Assembly: GCF_002811985.1 (NCBI RefSeq)
Contig: NZ_NPDU01000016.1
Coordinates: forward strand, 10,971-74,970
Source: Leptospira adleri
GTDB taxonomy: Bacteria; Spirochaetota; Leptospiria; Leptospirales; Leptospiraceae
Length of the DNA stretch: 64,000 nucleotides
Reading direction: 5' to 3'
Shown: positions 18,366 to 28,545 of the stretch, piece after piece
How the letters are laid out: the number at the start of each line of letters is the position of its first letter
Numbering within the stretch: position 1 is the stretch's first letter
Notes under the pieces: model-generated
What the model saw: the letters and a program-made list of their open reading frames with translations, nothing else
Told to the model about the DNA's origin: nothing
Database searches by the model: none
Translations under genes and position numbers: made by a program

Positions 18366-19013
18366 TCAGCGGGAAACCGCGTTTTCGGAAGAAAGAAGAA
18401 AGGAATTCAGATTCTTTCGAACCTCGGAAAGAAATTGACTGCGTTTCAAAATTCCCGAATCCAAACCCAATGTTTCCACGCTCGTCATGTCCATCCAATT
18501 TCGACCGCAGGGATTGATACAACGAAAGGCGCGAAAATCGTTATTCAAATTAAAAGCGACTCCGTAACTCGTAAAAAAAGACTTAAAGTTCACGCCGATG
18601 GAACAGATCTTCTTGGAAGGATCGGATTTAAGATAAAGTCCGGGAGAATCCGGATCGGAAACGAGCTCCAAGTTCCAGGTTTTCAACGCGGCGTCCTCGA
18701 GCGCGCCCAAAAAATTCTCCAAATAAGAACGGATCGAAAGATTCCGTTTTTTCAAATCCACGTGGGAATAGATCACGAGCTGACCTGGTTCGTGGGCCGT
18801 AAAGTCCCCGCCCCTTTGGATAAAATGAACCGAAATTCCTTGGGATTCCAGAAATTCTTTTCCTAAGAGTAGATTCTCAAGATTATAATTGATTCCGCCG
18901 GTGATCGTGGGACCGTGTTCTAAAAACAGAACGCATTCTTTCCGAAATCGGCGAAATTTTTCCTGCAATTCCACATAACGAAGGTATGGAAATTCTCCTT
19001 TCAGTTCGATCAT
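18366..19013 (-). CDS. lipB: Octanoyltransferase LipB
   Basis: A 215-residue enzyme that moves octanoyl from acyl-carrier protein to the lipoyl domains of 2-oxoacid dehydrogenases and GcvH, the first step of lipoate biosynthesis. Seen motifs are FLEHGPTIT, RGGDFTAHEPGQLVIY (the family RGG-x-x-T-x-H-x-PGQ box), the catalytic Lys in KICSIGV and the catalytic Cys in INPCG. ATG at 19013 was chosen; a GTG two codons earlier is also possible. Only about 18 bp separate it from the divergent gene at 19032. Confidence 0.92.
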   Translation of the reverse strand: MIELKGEFPYLRYVELQEKFRRFRKECVLFLEHGPTITGGINYNLENLLLGKEFLESQGISVHFIQRGGDFTAHEPGQLVIYSHVDLKKRNLSIRSYLENFLGALEDAALKTWNLELVSDPDSPGLYLKSDPSKKICSIGVNFKSFFTSYGVAFNLNNDFRAFRCINPCGRNWMDMTSVETLGLDSGILKRSQFLSEVRKNLNSFLLSSENAVSR

Positions 19014-19031
19014 TCTCACAAGATTCTTTAT

Positions 19032-19565
<534 letters not shown>

Positions 19566-19577
19566 CGGGACCCTAAG

Positions 19578-19928
19578 ATGCAGATAACCATAATGAAAGG
19601 TAAAATCCACCGGGCTACGGTTACGGACGCGGACCTGAACTATGAAGGCAGTCTGACCGTGGATATGGATCTTGTGGACGCGGCGGGAATGCGGGTCTAC
19701 GAGAAGGTTTCCGTTGTGAACGTTAACAACGGAGCCCGCTTTGAAACTTACATCATCGAAGGAAAACGCGGTTCCGGAGAGATTTGTTTGAATGGAGCGG
19801 CCGCCAGACTCGGAATGAAGGGTGACAAGGTCATCATCATCACCTACGCTCAAGTGGAAGAGAAAGAACTTCCCTCTAATTACTCCCCAAAAGTAGTTCA
19901 CGTTGACGAAAATAACCGGAAACGGTAA
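19578..19928 (+). CDS. panD: Aspartate 1-decarboxylase precursor
   Basis: A 116-residue pyruvoyl enzyme that makes beta-alanine from aspartate for pantothenate and coenzyme A. The self-processing site Gly24-Ser25 (YEGSL) is present; Ser25 becomes the pyruvoyl group. Other family features are KIHRATVT with the family Lys/His/Arg, the NNGARFETY block, and [11 protein letters not shown]. Length is slightly below the E. coli enzyme. It follows the Panacea-like gene after 12 bp. Confidence 0.95.
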   Translation: MQITIMKGKIHRATVTDADLNYEGSLTVDMDLVDAAGMRVYEKVSVVNVNNGARFETYIIEGKRGSGEICLNGAAARLGMKGDKVIIITYAQVEEKELPSNYSPKVVHVDENNRKR

Positions 19929-20016
19929 TTTTTGCAAAAAACGACTTTCCGAACCTAATTTCCGGCTCGCAGAGACCGATATAAATTAGTAAGAATTCCA
20001 TCGGACCAGAATAACT

Positions 20017-20865
<849 letters not shown>

Positions 20866-20880
20866 GAACAAAACGATCTC

Positions 20881-20900
20881 CGGGCGGGAACTTCCGCCCG
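20881..20900 (+). terminator. GC-rich hairpin after the exported protein gene
   Basis: CGGGCGG (20881-20887) pairs with CCGCCCG (20894-20900) around a 6-nt loop, 15 bp after the stop of the upstream gene. The following bases are only moderately T-rich, so it may be a weak or Rho-assisted terminator. Confidence 0.5.
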
Positions 20901-21223
20901 CTCTCGTGTCCTTACTCGATTCTTAATTTCAATCCTCAGTTCTTGAGTTCGTTTTCTATCATTGATTTCTTTCCAATTCTAAAACGAAGAAAAAAGAGAT
21001 TCCAAAGCTAAGGAAATCGCAATCAGCGTTCCTAAAAAAAATCGCCGGTTTCATTCTCCGGAAACGAAAAAGAAGAATCGATTTTGAAATATAAATTCCT
21101 TTCTTCCAAAACGGGACAGGAGTGATTTTTCCAAAAAAGGAAAAACCCACTCCTGCGAAAAAAACTTTTAAAAAAAATCAGAATGCGGATCGAATGTGGA
21201 CGTCGCACGACTTGTAAAATTCT
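20901..21223. other. Intergenic region, no gene seen
   Basis: A convergent gap between the exported protein and the SBBP lipoprotein. It is A/T-rich with runs of A; I find no coding frame with normal codon use, no tRNA-like fold and no repeat. Confidence 0.5.
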
Positions 21224-22666
21224 TTATTTGTACTGAATGAGAAAGACGTCTTGGGTTCCGGTGGAAGCCATGCCGTCTAACGTTCCGTTGGTAAACCCGG
21301 TCGTATAAAGATTCCCGAAAATATCCGAACGAATTCCGTTTCCATTCGTATTGGAGCCGCCGCCCGCGCCGTCCAACCTCGACCATTGTTTGTTTCCGCC
21401 GCTATCATACTTCACGACAAAAAGATCTTGAGCGCCGATCGCGGCAATCCCGTCAAAACCGCCGATCGATTGACCCGTCGCAAAGACGTTTCCAAAAGAA
21501 TCGGACGTGATCCCGAAGGCGCTTTCGTTTCCTCCCGGATTTCCCAAAAGACGAGTCCACAATCTGTTACCGGAAGAATCGTATTTCACGACGAAGATAT
21601 CCTGAATTCCCGTCAGAGTTTGTCCGTCCAAATTCGTTCCCGTGGCTCCGGTCGTATAAATAACGTTAGCCGATCGATCCAAGACGATTCCAAAGGCGGC
21701 CGTAAGAGAGGAACCGCTCGGACTTCCCAAAAGTTTCGTCCATTGTTTGTTGCCGGCCCCGTCATACTTCACCACGAAAAGATCCTGAGTCCCGGACAAA
21801 GGCTGCCCGTCCAAATTTCCGAACGTAGATCCGGTTGTGTAAACGTTCCCGGAAGCGTCCGTCGCGGCCCCGAAGGAACTCGTATTCGCTCCCACGGCCC
21901 CTAAGAGTCTCGTCCACTGCTTGTTGCCGGCGCCGTCGTATTTTACGACAAATAGATCTTGATTGCCCGTGAGAATCTGTCCGTCCAAATTGTTGTTCAC
22001 CTGACCGGTCGCAAATACGTTTCCTGAAGAATCTGCGGCGATCGCATTGGAAGAAGTTTGAGTTCCGGGCGCGCCCAAAAGACGGGTCCATTGTTTATTT
22101 CCCGCCGCGTCAAACTTGACTATAAAAGTATCCTGAATTCCGGAAAGGACTTGCCCGTCTAAGTTTCCGTTCGTCTTACCCGTAGAATAGACGTTTCCGG
22201 TCGAATCCGAAACGATTCCCGCAGAGGAAGTATTGGACCCGATGACTCCTAACGTTCTGGACCATTGTTTATGTCCTAAGTTATCGTACTTCGCGACGAA
22301 AATATCGAAGAGACCGACCAAAGGATGTCCGTCCAAATTGCCGTTCGAAAATCCGGTGATGTAAACGTTTCCGGAATCGTCGCTCGAAACGCCCAGTGAA
22401 TTCGAAGTGGCACCCGCAACTCCGAGGAGCGTGGTCCATTGCCTTTGACCGGCGTTGTTGATGGCGACCGGCTTTCCCGAAACGGAAAAACTAGTTCCGC
22501 AAAACGAGGTCGGATCTTGGGCCAAAATTTTGAGCGCCGCGGTCTTTAAAAATAGATCCCCGCTTGGATCGCAGAGATTGTTGGAACGAATCGCACACCC
22601 GGAAACGAAAAAATAGAAGAATAGAATATTCCACTTTAAAAATATTCTTAATTTAAAAACAATCAT
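21224..22666 (-). CDS. SBBP-repeat beta-propeller lipoprotein
   Basis: 480 residues from the ATG at 22666; another ATG at 22681 is also possible. The N-terminus is a lipoprotein signal with lipobox VSGC (Cys24), so the protein is probably anchored on a membrane and exported. After a Cys-containing spacer come seven SBBP (seven-bladed beta-propeller) repeats of about 55-60 residues, each with QW(T/S)RLLG, a GN(V/L)Y-TG strand, NLDG and DIFVVKYD. Seven repeats fit one closed seven-bladed propeller. The family is expanded in Leptospira; ligand unknown. It is isolated, with a long non-coding region upstream. Confidence 0.88.
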   Translation of the reverse strand: MIVFKLRIFLKWNILFFYFFVSGCAIRSNNLCDPSGDLFLKTAALKILAQDPTSFCGTSFSVSGKPVAINNAGQRQWTTLLGVAGATSNSLGVSSDDSGNVYITGFSNGNLDGHPLVGLFDIFVAKYDNLGHKQWSRTLGVIGSNTSSAGIVSDSTGNVYSTGKTNGNLDGQVLSGIQDTFIVKFDAAGNKQWTRLLGAPGTQTSSNAIAADSSGNVFATGQVNNNLDGQILTGNQDLFVVKYDGAGNKQWTRLLGAVGANTSSFGAATDASGNVYTTGSTFGNLDGQPLSGTQDLFVVKYDGAGNKQWTKLLGSPSGSSLTAAFGIVLDRSANVIYTTGATGTNLDGQTLTGIQDIFVVKYDSSGNRLWTRLLGNPGGNESAFGITSDSFGNVFATGQSIGGFDGIAAIGAQDLFVVKYDSGGNKQWSRLDGAGGGSNTNGNGIRSDIFGNLYTTGFTNGTLDGMASTGTQDVFLIQYK

Positions 22667-23037
22667 TGCTCGCCTACTCATAAAAGCTGAAACAAAACGG
22701 ATTTAGAAAAATGAATAAAGGACGTTCCTCTAAAACCGCTCCCTACGCATCATATCCGCAACGTTATTTAAAACAGCCTCTCCGTACGAGGAGAGTCAAC
22801 TCATCTGGAACCTAAGACAGAAACGGGGAATCAACTTCCTACAAAATGGCATAAACTACAGCGTTTCAAAATGCAGGATTCAAAACAAGACTTGAAATTT
22901 ATGGACCACGGCGATCCGACATTACGGAAAGAAAGGAACCACAACGTGATTTCGAATTGGAAACGATTTAGCTCCGAACGCTCCTTTGCGTTTTAGCGAT
23001 TTTTATCGTGAATCCGATTTAATGATTCGGATTCCAC
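22667..23037. other. Non-coding leader between SBBP lipoprotein and repeat array
   Basis: This is presumably the promoter region of the SBBP lipoprotein (transcribed leftward). A 41-codon open frame at 22871-22996 on the plus strand lacks a ribosome-binding site and family resemblance and is not called. Nothing else is recognised. Confidence 0.4.
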
Positions 23038-23560
23038 GTGTGAGTTCCTACACTTGAAGTCTCATCAGCTTTTGCAAGATCGTCGATCACGCGTATCACA
23101 CAAAAAGACGTGTGAGTTCCTACACTTTAAGTTTCATCAACTTTTGCGAGATCGTCGATCGCGCGTATTACCCAAAAAAAAGTGTGAGTTCCCACACTTG
23201 AAGTTCCTCAGCTTTTGCAAGATTGTCGGTGCCGCGTATCACCCAAAAAAAAGTGTGAGTTCCCACACTTTAAGTTTCATCAGTTTTTGCGAGATCGTCG
23301 ATCGCGCGTATTACCCAAAAAAGTGTGAGTTCCCACACTTGAAGTTTCATCAGTTTTTGCAAGATTGTCGGTGCCGCGTATCACACAAAAAAACGTGTGA
23401 GTTCCTACATTTTAAGTCTCATCAGCTTTTGCGAGATCGTCGGTGCCGCGTATCACCCAAAAAAAAGTGTGAGTTCCCACACTTTAAGTTTCATCAGTTT
23501 TTGCGAGATCGTCGATCGCGCGTATTACCCTAAAAAGTATGAGTTCCCACACTTGAAATC
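23038..23560. repeat. Tandem array of eight hairpin repeats, period about 70-72 bp
   Basis: The motif GTGTGAGTTCC(C/T)ACACTT (GTATGAGTTCC in the last copy) begins at 23038, 23110, 23182, 23253, 23323, 23395, 23467 and 23537, a spacing of 70-72 bp. Each motif can fold as AAGTGTG / CACACTT around AGTTCC. The intervening stretch is also conserved (AAGTTTCATCAG, TTTTGCAAGATCGTCG, CGCGTATTACCC), with small alternations such as GTCGATCGCGC versus GTCGGTGCCGC. Because the spacers repeat, this is not a CRISPR array. Frames that read through it are by-products of the 72-bp period. Confidence 0.9.
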
Positions 23561-23886
23561 TTTTGGAAAGCCATCCAGAAATGCGTTTCATTCTTAAGAG
23601 AACGATCCTCGTTTGGTGAAAAAATCAATCTTAGAAATCAAAAGGAAATTTCGGCAAAAAACTCGGCATCGGACGTTTTAAAGGATTCTTATTGAGATTT
23701 GAAAACTTCGAAAGCCCAACTCGTTCTTTCAAAGAGGGAAACTGACGTAAGGAAATAAGATCGCTTCGTATTTTTTGATAAGATCTAACTTGAAAGGAAG
23801 AATTTGAATTCTTCTTAAAAAAGAAGAAAACAAAGAGAGATTTCAATTTTTTTTGAAATCGTAAGATCGTAAGCGAGAAAGAATAT
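23561..23886. other. A/T-rich non-coding stretch
   Basis: Between the repeat array and the small leftward gene. It has A- and T-runs, including around 23815-23860. The open frames here have no ribosome-binding site and no family character; nothing is called. Confidence 0.4.
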
Positions 23887-24168
23887 TTAGAGAGATTTTC
23901 TGGAAGAACGTTTTGTCTGTTTCTTATAACGTTCGATGCTCTCGGGGACATATCTAGTCGACCAATCCGCCCCGCTCATATTCTTTTCAATCCAACCGGT
24001 GCCGTGGTCCCAGCGTCCGTCGGACAAAAAATCAAAGAAGTAAGAGGAGTTCATGTAACGATAGGAGTCCATGATGTCGAGAATGTCCCTTTTTACGGGG
24101 AAACCCTGGCCGTTTTCGCTTTCTGAAAAGAAGCTATTGTCCATTGGTTCAATTCTATGAACAGGCAT
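23887..24168 (-). CDS. Small hypothetical protein
   Basis: 93 residues from ATG 24168, with GGA five bases upstream; a TTG at 24174 is an alternative. The central part is aromatic-rich and well formed (DILDIMDSYRYMNSSYFFDF, SDGRWDHGTGWIEKN), and the C-terminus is basic. Composition looks like a real cytosolic protein, but I do not recognise a family. It follows the small charged protein at 24215-24415 after 46 bp and is probably co-transcribed with it. Confidence 0.6.
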   Translation of the reverse strand: MPVHRIEPMDNSFFSESENGQGFPVKRDILDIMDSYRYMNSSYFFDFLSDGRWDHGTGWIEKNMSGADWSTRYVPESIERYKKQTKRSSRKSL

Positions 24169-24214
24169 TTCCAATGTCCATTCTTTTCTTATGTTCGCAT
24201 TGACGGGGATTTTC

Positions 24215-24415
24215 CTAATCCCAGAGCGTCAATTGCCCCTCTTCCGGAATCTCCCGAGGCTGAACAATCTCCTTTTCGAGCTTTTTGCCGTGTAGGACCT
24301 CCTGACGCCGTTTTTTCACCTTTCTGGCTTCTTCCAGGATTCCTTCCAATTTCTCCTCTAAAAAATAACGCAATTGCTGCTCGATTTCGTTTTCTGTTTC
24401 TCGGATCAACACCAT
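24215..24415 (-). CDS. Small charged helical hypothetical protein
   Basis: 66 residues. The start was set at ATG 24415 because a strong GGAGG lies seven bases upstream; longer frames reach into the promoter of the divergent gene. It is a Glu/Lys-rich, probably all-helical protein (EIEQQLRYFLEEKLEGILEEA) ending in GQLTLWD. No family is recognised. It is divergent from the ATPase-HDOD gene, with about 120 bp between the starts. Confidence 0.6.
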   Translation of the reverse strand: MVLIRETENEIEQQLRYFLEEKLEGILEEARKVKKRRQEVLHGKKLEKEIVQPREIPEEGQLTLWD

Positions 24416-24536
24416 TCTATCCTCCAACTTTCCCCGGATACGAGGAACAGAATAAATCGGACCCCGGACAATGTTTTCCGGAAAGACTGGATTTATTTCG
24501 GATTCGTCAAAAAATTGCAAAGAGAAAGGCCAATCG

Positions 24537-26018
24537 ATGCTCAACATAACGGAACTCACGGATACTCTTTTGAACGGAAAGGATATCGATATCGAATACA
24601 AATTCGTATCGGAAGAAGACCATCAACAGCTCTATAATTTATTGCTCAATATTCTAGGAAAGATCGATAGACTTTTTCTAACGGAGGTTATTTCTACCAT
24701 TCTCAAAGAAATTCTGATGAACGCGAACAAGGCCAACGCAAAAAGAATTTTTTTTCTAAAGAAGAATCTGGACATCCACAACGCAGATCAGTACGCCAAG
24801 GGAATGAGAACCTTTCAACAGGAAATTACACATCACTGGGACGATCAAAAAGAAAGTCTGATCAACAGTAATTTTCAGATCCACCTCCGCGCGAAGATGA
24901 TCAACAACAGCCTCGCGATTCTTGTTGAAAACGACGCGGCCCTTCTTCCTCAAGAAACGGAAAGGATCAAAAAAAGAATCGAGTCCGCAAGAAAATACAA
25001 CGACCTTTCCGACGCGTTCATGGATATCTCCGATTCTCAGGAAAGCGCCGGACTCGGTCTTGTGCTCATCCAGCTTCTCCTGAAAAACTCAGGAATCGGA
25101 TCGGATAAATTCAAAGTGGATACGGACGGAAAACTCACGAGAGCGACTCTCGTCGTTCCGCAGCAGATCGTCCCCATCGATATCACTACAAAACTCAAGG
25201 AAAGAATTTTGGCGGAAATAGAAGGACTTCCCCCGCTGCCGAACACACTTACGAGAATTATCTCCCTTTGCAACAACCCGGATTCGGATCTTTCCATCAT
25301 CGCAAACGAGATCGAAAAAAATCCGGCCTTGAGCGTGGATCTTTTAAAACTCTCCAACTCGGCGGGGTTTGCGAGCAGAAACAAGGTAAACACAATCGTA
25401 CAAGCCGTCAAAGTTGTCGGACTCAAAAACGTTCGAAACCTGCTCTATGTTTCCGGGGTTCGAAAGATCATGGATGGACGTTATGCGAAATTGCAAGAGG
25501 TTTGGAACCATTCCAATATGTGCAGTTTTTTCATCCGTCATATCGCGGGTCGGGGCGGAATGACCAGAGTTGCGGACATCGCCGCGGCGGGGGCCCTTTT
25601 ACACGATCTTGGAAAGTTCATCCTTTTATCCTTGGACCAAAAACTTTTCATCAAATTGTCCAATTATCAAAAAGACAGAGACTTCGGAAGTTCCACGATC
25701 TTAGAAGAGATCTCGATCGGAATTTCACATCCGACCTTGGGCGGACTTCTCGCAAAAAAATGGGACTTTCCTCCCGACCTCGTGCAGATGATAGAATTTC
25801 ATCACAGACCTTTTATGACGATGGGAAGCGTCTATCACGACTTAGTCGAACTCGTTTATCTCGCGAATATGATGGTGGATTGTATCGATAAAAAAGCGTC
25901 TTTTTTCACGATAGACGAAACCATACTTCAAAAATACGACCTCTACGATAAAAAGACTTTTGAAGAAACCTGTGAAAAACTTCGAAAGCTCTACAACATC
26001 GCGAGAATGGAGAATTAA
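24537..26018 (+). CDS. HATPase-like domain fused to an HDOD domain
   Basis: 493 residues from ATG 24537 (AAAGG upstream). Residues 1 to about 200 resemble a GHKL ATPase: an N-box-like EILMNANKANAK and a G2-like SAGLGLVLIQLL, with no H-box. Residues about 220-420 form an HDOD domain (LPPLPNTLTRI, then LSVDLLKLSNSAGF). It keeps the metal-type residues that many HDOD proteins lose: an HD pair in LLHDLGK, His in ISHPTLGG and HH in EFHHRPF. Such proteins are signalling modules of uncertain chemistry. The ABC ATPase gene starts 6 bp later. Confidence 0.82.
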   Translation: MLNITELTDTLLNGKDIDIEYKFVSEEDHQQLYNLLLNILGKIDRLFLTEVISTILKEILMNANKANAKRIFFLKKNLDIHNADQYAKGMRTFQQEITHHWDDQKESLINSNFQIHLRAKMINNSLAILVENDAALLPQETERIKKRIESARKYNDLSDAFMDISDSQESAGLGLVLIQLLLKNSGIGSDKFKVDTDGKLTRATLVVPQQIVPIDITTKLKERILAEIEGLPPLPNTLTRIISLCNNPDSDLSIIANEIEKNPALSVDLLKLSNSAGFASRNKVNTIVQAVKVVGLKNVRNLLYVSGVRKIMDGRYAKLQEVWNHSNMCSFFIRHIAGRGGMTRVADIAAAGALLHDLGKFILLSLDQKLFIKLSNYQKDRDFGSSTILEEISIGISHPTLGGLLAKKWDFPPDLVQMIEFHHRPFMTMGSVYHDLVELVYLANMMVDCIDKKASFFTIDETILQKYDLYDKKTFEETCEKLRKLYNIARMEN

Positions 26019-26024
26019 AAACGT

Positions 26025-26816
26025 TTGAAATCCGATCCCTTACTTTCCGTGGAGGAAGTGACCTACAAACCTACCGGAAAGACGATCTTAGACGGAGTCA
26101 GCTTTCAAATCTTAGAAAACGAACACTGCGTGCTTCTGGGAAGAAACGGCGCCGGTAAGAGTACTCTCGTAAATCTCATCTACGGAATGATCTGGGCGAC
26201 TTCCGGAACGATCCGACTCTTCCAAGAAACCTACGGAGAAACGATCGTCCAGGACTTAAGAAAAAGAATCGGAATCTTAGACTCTTCTCAACAGGAGAAC
26301 GCACTCCAAAGAAAACTAACGGTTCTCGACGTGGTCTTGACCGGACTCTTTCATACGATCGGATATTACAGGGATCCTAGTGCCCAGGAAGAGACGAAAG
26401 CGCTTCGGATCCTGGATGACGCGGACTTAATCTCCAAAAAAGATCAACTCTACGTTACGCTCTCATCTGGAGAAAAGAAAAAAATTCTTTTTTTGAGAAG
26501 CCTCGTAAGCGAACCCGATCTTTTGATTTTGGACGAACCTTGTTCTTCCCTCGATCTCACGGCAAGAGAGGATTTTTTAGGATTTTTGAAACGATATCAT
26601 TCGCAAAGAAAATTCACCTCCCTTTATATCACTCATCGACCGGAAGAAATACCGGAATTCTATTCCAAGGCAGTATTGTTAAAGAATGGAAAAATTTTAA
26701 CCTCCGGTCCGATCGAAGAAACCTTCCGGGAAACGTATCTCCGGGAACTCTACGATCTTTCCTTAGAAGTAAAACGAATCAACGGAACCTGGTCCGTCAT
26801 TCCTACGCGGGAATAA
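26025..26816 (+). CDS. ABC transporter ATP-binding protein
   Basis: 263 residues from a TTG start 6 bp after the HDOD gene. It is a complete single ATPase domain: Walker A GRNGAGKST, Q-loop region DSSQQ, signature LSSGEKKK, Walker B LLILDEP and the switch His in YITHRPEE. The sequence resembles stand-alone YlmA-type ATPases. No permease gene lies nearby, so the substrate cannot be inferred; it might act without a transporter. An SRPBCC-fold gene follows after about 100 bp. Confidence 0.9.
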   Translation: MKSDPLLSVEEVTYKPTGKTILDGVSFQILENEHCVLLGRNGAGKSTLVNLIYGMIWATSGTIRLFQETYGETIVQDLRKRIGILDSSQQENALQRKLTVLDVVLTGLFHTIGYYRDPSAQEETKALRILDDADLISKKDQLYVTLSSGEKKKILFLRSLVSEPDLLILDEPCSSLDLTAREDFLGFLKRYHSQRKFTSLYITHRPEEIPEFYSKAVLLKNGKILTSGPIEETFRETYLRELYDLSLEVKRINGTWSVIPTRE

Positions 26817-26917
26817 TAAAGACTTTCATTTTCAAAATTCAATTTTTAGAATATAGAATCGGTTCCGTCTTTCCAACTCAAATCGGCGGCAAAATACTCA
26901 CAACGGGGAAAAACAAT

Positions 26918-27340
26918 TTGTACGAAATCAGAGAAGTAAAACATATCGGCGTATCCATACGCGCTCCTTGGAAAGCGGTCTACGAATATCTTTCCGATCC
27001 TAGAAACTTTCCGCAATGGGCATCCGGACTCTGCAAATCCATCCTTCAGGAAAGCGAAGAAGAATGGATCATCGAAGCTCCGCAGGGAAAACTCAAGGCC
27101 GTCTTCACAAAGAAAAACGAATACGGAATCATCGATCATACCGTGATCTTTCCTAGCGGAGAAAAAATTCATAATCCGATGCGGATTCTTCCCAACGCGT
27201 TCGGGAGCGAAGTTTTATTCTCCCTTTTTAAAACTCCGAAAATGGAAAACGCAAAATTCGAGGAAGACGCAAACTGGGTAATAAAAGATTTGAATGAATT
27301 GAAAAATCTAATGGAGAAAAAGTTCGGATCAAAATCGTAA
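26918..27340 (+). CDS. SRPBCC-fold (polyketide cyclase/START-like) protein
   Basis: 140 residues from a TTG at 26918. It has the typical START/SRPBCC opening: a first strand (VKHIGVSIRAPWKAVYEYL) followed by SDPRNFPQWASG, with strands alternating to a long C-terminal helix (EDANWVIKDLNELKNLM). The in-frame sequence before 26918 continues into the ABC gene and is not homologous. The family binds hydrophobic ligands; the ligand here is unknown. Confidence 0.78.
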   Translation: MYEIREVKHIGVSIRAPWKAVYEYLSDPRNFPQWASGLCKSILQESEEEWIIEAPQGKLKAVFTKKNEYGIIDHTVIFPSGEKIHNPMRILPNAFGSEVLFSLFKTPKMENAKFEEDANWVIKDLNELKNLMEKKFGSKS

Positions 27341-27386
27341 ACTTTGATCGTTTAAGAATGGAGTAAAAAAAACTTTGTTCAAAAAC

Positions 27387-27409
27387 AAAAAAGGCGCCTT
27401 CGCGCCTTT
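27387..27409 (-). terminator. Rho-independent terminator
   Basis: On the minus strand AAAGGCGC-GAAG-GCGCC is followed by a T-run, 32 bp after the stop of the small secreted protein gene. The symmetrical stem could also end the SRPBCC transcript arriving from the other side. Confidence 0.8.
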
Positions 27410-27440
27410 CTAAAATTGAAAAAATTGAATCCTTTTCGAA

Positions 27441-27776
27441 TCAGAAGTTACCGAGAAGAGCTTGGTATCTTGCGTTTTCTCTTTCCAGCATCTGAGCTTG
27501 TTTGATGTATTTTTGGGATTGAGCGTTGCTTGCAAGAAACTTACCGCCTGTCGATCTTCTCGCGATTTCTCTCAATTCTTCCGCTCTCTGCGCTTTTTGA
27601 TGAGCAACGGCTCTCAGATAATTTCCTACCGCAGTCTTCTGTTCTTTTGTAACCGCGCTTTCTACGATTGCTTTCTCCAAGAGTTGATCTTCCACGTCTT
27701 CCGATACGGCGAAAACGGAGCTTGCAGCCAGAAAGCCCAAAAGGGAAATTACAGAAATCATTTTGTTAGTGTTCAT
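27441..27776 (-). CDS. Small secreted helical hypothetical protein
   Basis: 111 residues from ATG 27776, chosen for GAGG nine bases upstream and a clean signal peptide (MNTNKMISVISLLGFLAASSVFA). The mature part is about 88 residues, all helical and rich in Glu/Lys/Ala/Gln (KEQKTAVGNYLRAVAHQKAQ). It probably forms helices or a coiled coil in the periplasm. No family is recognised. It is followed by a strong terminator and preceded by a long A/T-rich region, so it is monocistronic. Confidence 0.75.
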   Translation of the reverse strand: MNTNKMISVISLLGFLAASSVFAVSEDVEDQLLEKAIVESAVTKEQKTAVGNYLRAVAHQKAQRAEELREIARRSTGGKFLASNAQSQKYIKQAQMLERENARYQALLGNF

Positions 27777-28545
27777 GATTGAAACCTCAAGTATTGTATT
27801 TGTTTTTGCTTTAGAATCCATCTTCAAAAAATCGAATCGTTTTTAGGATGGCCTCTCAAGAACCAAATCGTCTTTGCTTCTCTATTACCAATACGACTCA
27901 TGATTTAAAAAAAATAAATATTTTTTTTTAAAATTCCACTAATTTTATTTTCGTTCCGGTTATAGATTTTTGTTTTTAGAATATTCCATTTTTTGCATCT
28001 ACAATAAGCACGATTCCTCGACCCGAAACAAACATTTCTGAAAATAAAGGCAGAGTTCCAATCAGAAAGAAGAATCGAATCAAATAAAGACGCTAACTTA
28101 TTAAAATTTAAACGGGACATCCGTTTATGCGAGGCGGCCTTTGCTAAAAATTATACAAGGATACCAAGAGAACTCAAACAGAATTAGAAACTTTTAAAGT
28201 CTTCTTTTCTTTCTAGGAAGAAACTTTGATTCTTTCGACAGAATCGAAGCTACGCAATCGATTGTAGAAAGAAACCGCAGCGCAGAACGCCCCTTCCCGC
28301 CCAAAAAGTAAGCAAAGAAAAAGCAAATGCGTATTTTGTGAGAATTTTTGGATTCTACTTTTTCGAACGTTCTCCAGATCGGGAAGAAATTGACGAGAAA
28401 TTCAACGGAGATTCTAATCCGTTAGGATTAAAGATCGAAGGATTCGAAAATCAAAGACCCGAATCATTGGAAAGGAAACGGATTTCGTCTTTTCCGAATG
28501 TCGGATTAACAAAAAGAAGAACGGTTGAAAGCGGTAAGAAATCGA
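27777..28545. other. Long A/T-rich intergenic region
   Basis: It carries the promoter of the small secreted protein and the end region of topA. Runs of A and T are frequent (e.g. 27906-27935). No convincing gene, tRNA or repeat is seen. A plus-strand frame from 28338 continues antisense into topA and is rejected. Confidence 0.45.

Noticed and set aside
22871..22996. 41-residue plus-strand frame before the repeat array
   Set aside because: No ribosome-binding site and no similarity that I can recognise.
23038..23560. Possible CRISPR array
   Set aside because: The intervals between the short repeats are themselves conserved, the period is 70-72 bp, and no cas genes are present.
23054..23597. 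Protein with 24-residue repeats in the array region
   Set aside because: It arises because the 72-bp DNA period is a multiple of three; no ribosome-binding site and no sensible protein composition.
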